Source: Albidovulum sediminis
GTDB lineage: Bacteria > Pseudomonadota > Alphaproteobacteria > Rhodobacterales > Rhodobacteraceae
Assembly: GCF_025380365.1 (NCBI RefSeq)
Contig: NZ_JAOCQF010000001.1
Span: 930,001 to 994,000, forward strand
Direction: 5' to 3'
Length of the DNA: 64,000 nt
The translations under genes were made by a program, and so were the position numbers. Shown in pieces: positions 63,476 to 64,000 of the stretch. The notes under the pieces were generated by a model. The model did not search any database. It saw only the letters and a program-made list of their open reading frames with translations, and was not told the DNA's origin. Numbering within the stretch: position 1 is the first letter of the stretch; every line of letters begins with the position of its first letter.

Positions 63476-64000
63476 CCAGCGCCGCCGACAGCCCCCTGGT
63501 GCAGCGGCGCCTGCCGGCGGGCGAGTTCACCGTGATGATCGCGATGCTGTTTGCCACGGTGGCCTTTTCCATCGACGCGATGCTGCCCGCCCTGCCAGAG
63601 ATCGCGGCGGAACTGACGCCCGACGCGGTCAACCACGCGCAGCTGATCCTGACCGCCTTCGTGCTTGGCATGGGGGCCGGGACGGCGATCGCAGGCCCGA
63701 TCTCGGACGCGACCGGGCGCAAGCCCGCCATCGTCGGGGGCTTTGCGCTCTACATCGCCGGGGCGATCCTGGCGCATTACGCGCCCACGATCGAGCTTCT
63801 GCTGGCCGCGCGCGTGATCCAGGGGCTGGGCGCGGCGGGTCCGCGCATCGTCGGCCTCGCCCTTGTCCGCGACCTGTACGAGGGGCGCGAGATGGCGCGC
63901 GTCACCTCCTTCGCGATGACGATCTTCATGATCGTGCCCGCCGTTGCACCCTCCATCGGCGCGGTCATCATCGGGCTGGCCGGTTGGCGGGCGGTGTTCC
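63472..64000 (+). CDS. Bcr/CflA-type MFS drug exporter, 3' end outside window
   Basis: First 176 residues of a major facilitator transporter; the ATG at 63472 overlaps the DsbA-like stop. Visible helices are VMIAMLFATVAFSIDAMLPA, AQLILTAFVLGMGAGTAIAG and IVGGFALYIAGAILA, with the family loop GPISDATGRKPAI between helices 2 and 3. RVIQGLGAAGPRIVGLALVR is characteristic of the Bcr/CflA drug-efflux group. The ORF continues past the end of the window. Confidence 0.88.
   Translation, partial: MTSAADSPLVQRRLPAGEFTVMIAMLFATVAFSIDAMLPALPEIAAELTPDAVNHAQLILTAFVLGMGAGTAIAGPISDATGRKPAIVGGFALYIAGAILAHYAPTIELLLAARVIQGLGAAGPRIVGLALVRDLYEGREMARVTSFAMTIFMIVPAVAPSIGAVIIGLAGWRAVF

Overview
The window is GC-rich, gene-dense chromosomal DNA from an alphaproteobacterium, most likely a member of the Rhodobacteraceae (Rhodobacterales). 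The indications are the dusB-ntrB-ntrC-ntrY-ntrX-trkA-trkH-hfq-hflX order, an NtrC without the sigma-54 GAFTGA loop, the ispDF fusion, a divergent DUF6477/DUF6456 pair, an rpsB-tsf pair with a DUF1127 gene nearby, and dense operons with 4-bp ATGA overlaps. There is no rRNA or tRNA gene, CRISPR array, prophage or insertion sequence that I could recognise; the region looks like core chromosome with a few accessory operons.

Layout. 1-7167: phosphate regulon (phoR 3' part, pstS, pstC, pstA, pstB, phoU, phoB) with a Pho box before pstS. 7268-13384: phosphoglucomutase, an MttB-family methyltransferase, the DUF6477/DUF6456 pair and lipoyl synthase. 13466-16964: outer-membrane beta-barrel protein, diheme cytochrome c, cytochrome c' and a divergent LysR regulator. 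16949-20320: hpt, a RatA/COQ10-type START protein, and the coupled ispDF-pgpA-cinA genes. 20508-32441: dusB, the NtrBC and NtrYX two-component systems, TrkA/TrkH potassium uptake, Hfq and HflX. 32475-36092: peptidase T, an isochorismatase-fold hydrolase behind three dyads, and GMP synthase.

36136-46204 is a bidirectional amino-sugar locus. Leftward lie murQ, a sugar ABC transporter (binding protein, two permeases, ATPase) and a Gfo/Idh/MocA dehydrogenase. Rightward lie a BadF-type sugar kinase, a GntR/UTRA regulator, a SIS-domain aminosugar-phosphate isomerase/deaminase and nagA. The gap between the two arms carries a pair of oppositely oriented 11-bp-periodic repeat sites. Together the genes spell import, phosphorylation, lactyl-ether cleavage, deacetylation and deamination of MurNAc and/or GlcNAc to fructose-6-phosphate.

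46345-54243: rpe, a persulfide-dioxygenase-like hydrolase, a solo LuxR-type regulator, tsf and rpsB, a GNAT gene coupled to a DUF1127 gene, a homocysteine S-methyltransferase, a TetR regulator and a cupin. 54325-56993: pseudouridine catabolism (PfkB kinase and PsuG) and a DUF502 membrane protein. 56994-64000: 3-hydroxybutyrate dehydrogenase, a candidate small RNA on the minus strand, a YejA-like binding protein, an entericidin-like lipoprotein, a CsbD-like protein, an XRE-cupin regulator, an acyl-CoA synthetase, a DsbA/FrnE-like protein and the start of a Bcr/CflA exporter that runs off the window.

The most interesting non-standard signals are the candidate small RNA at about 57878-57952, the repeat-type operators of the amino-sugar locus, the dyad-rich leader of the isochorismatase gene, and the solo LuxR protein with altered ligand-pocket residues.
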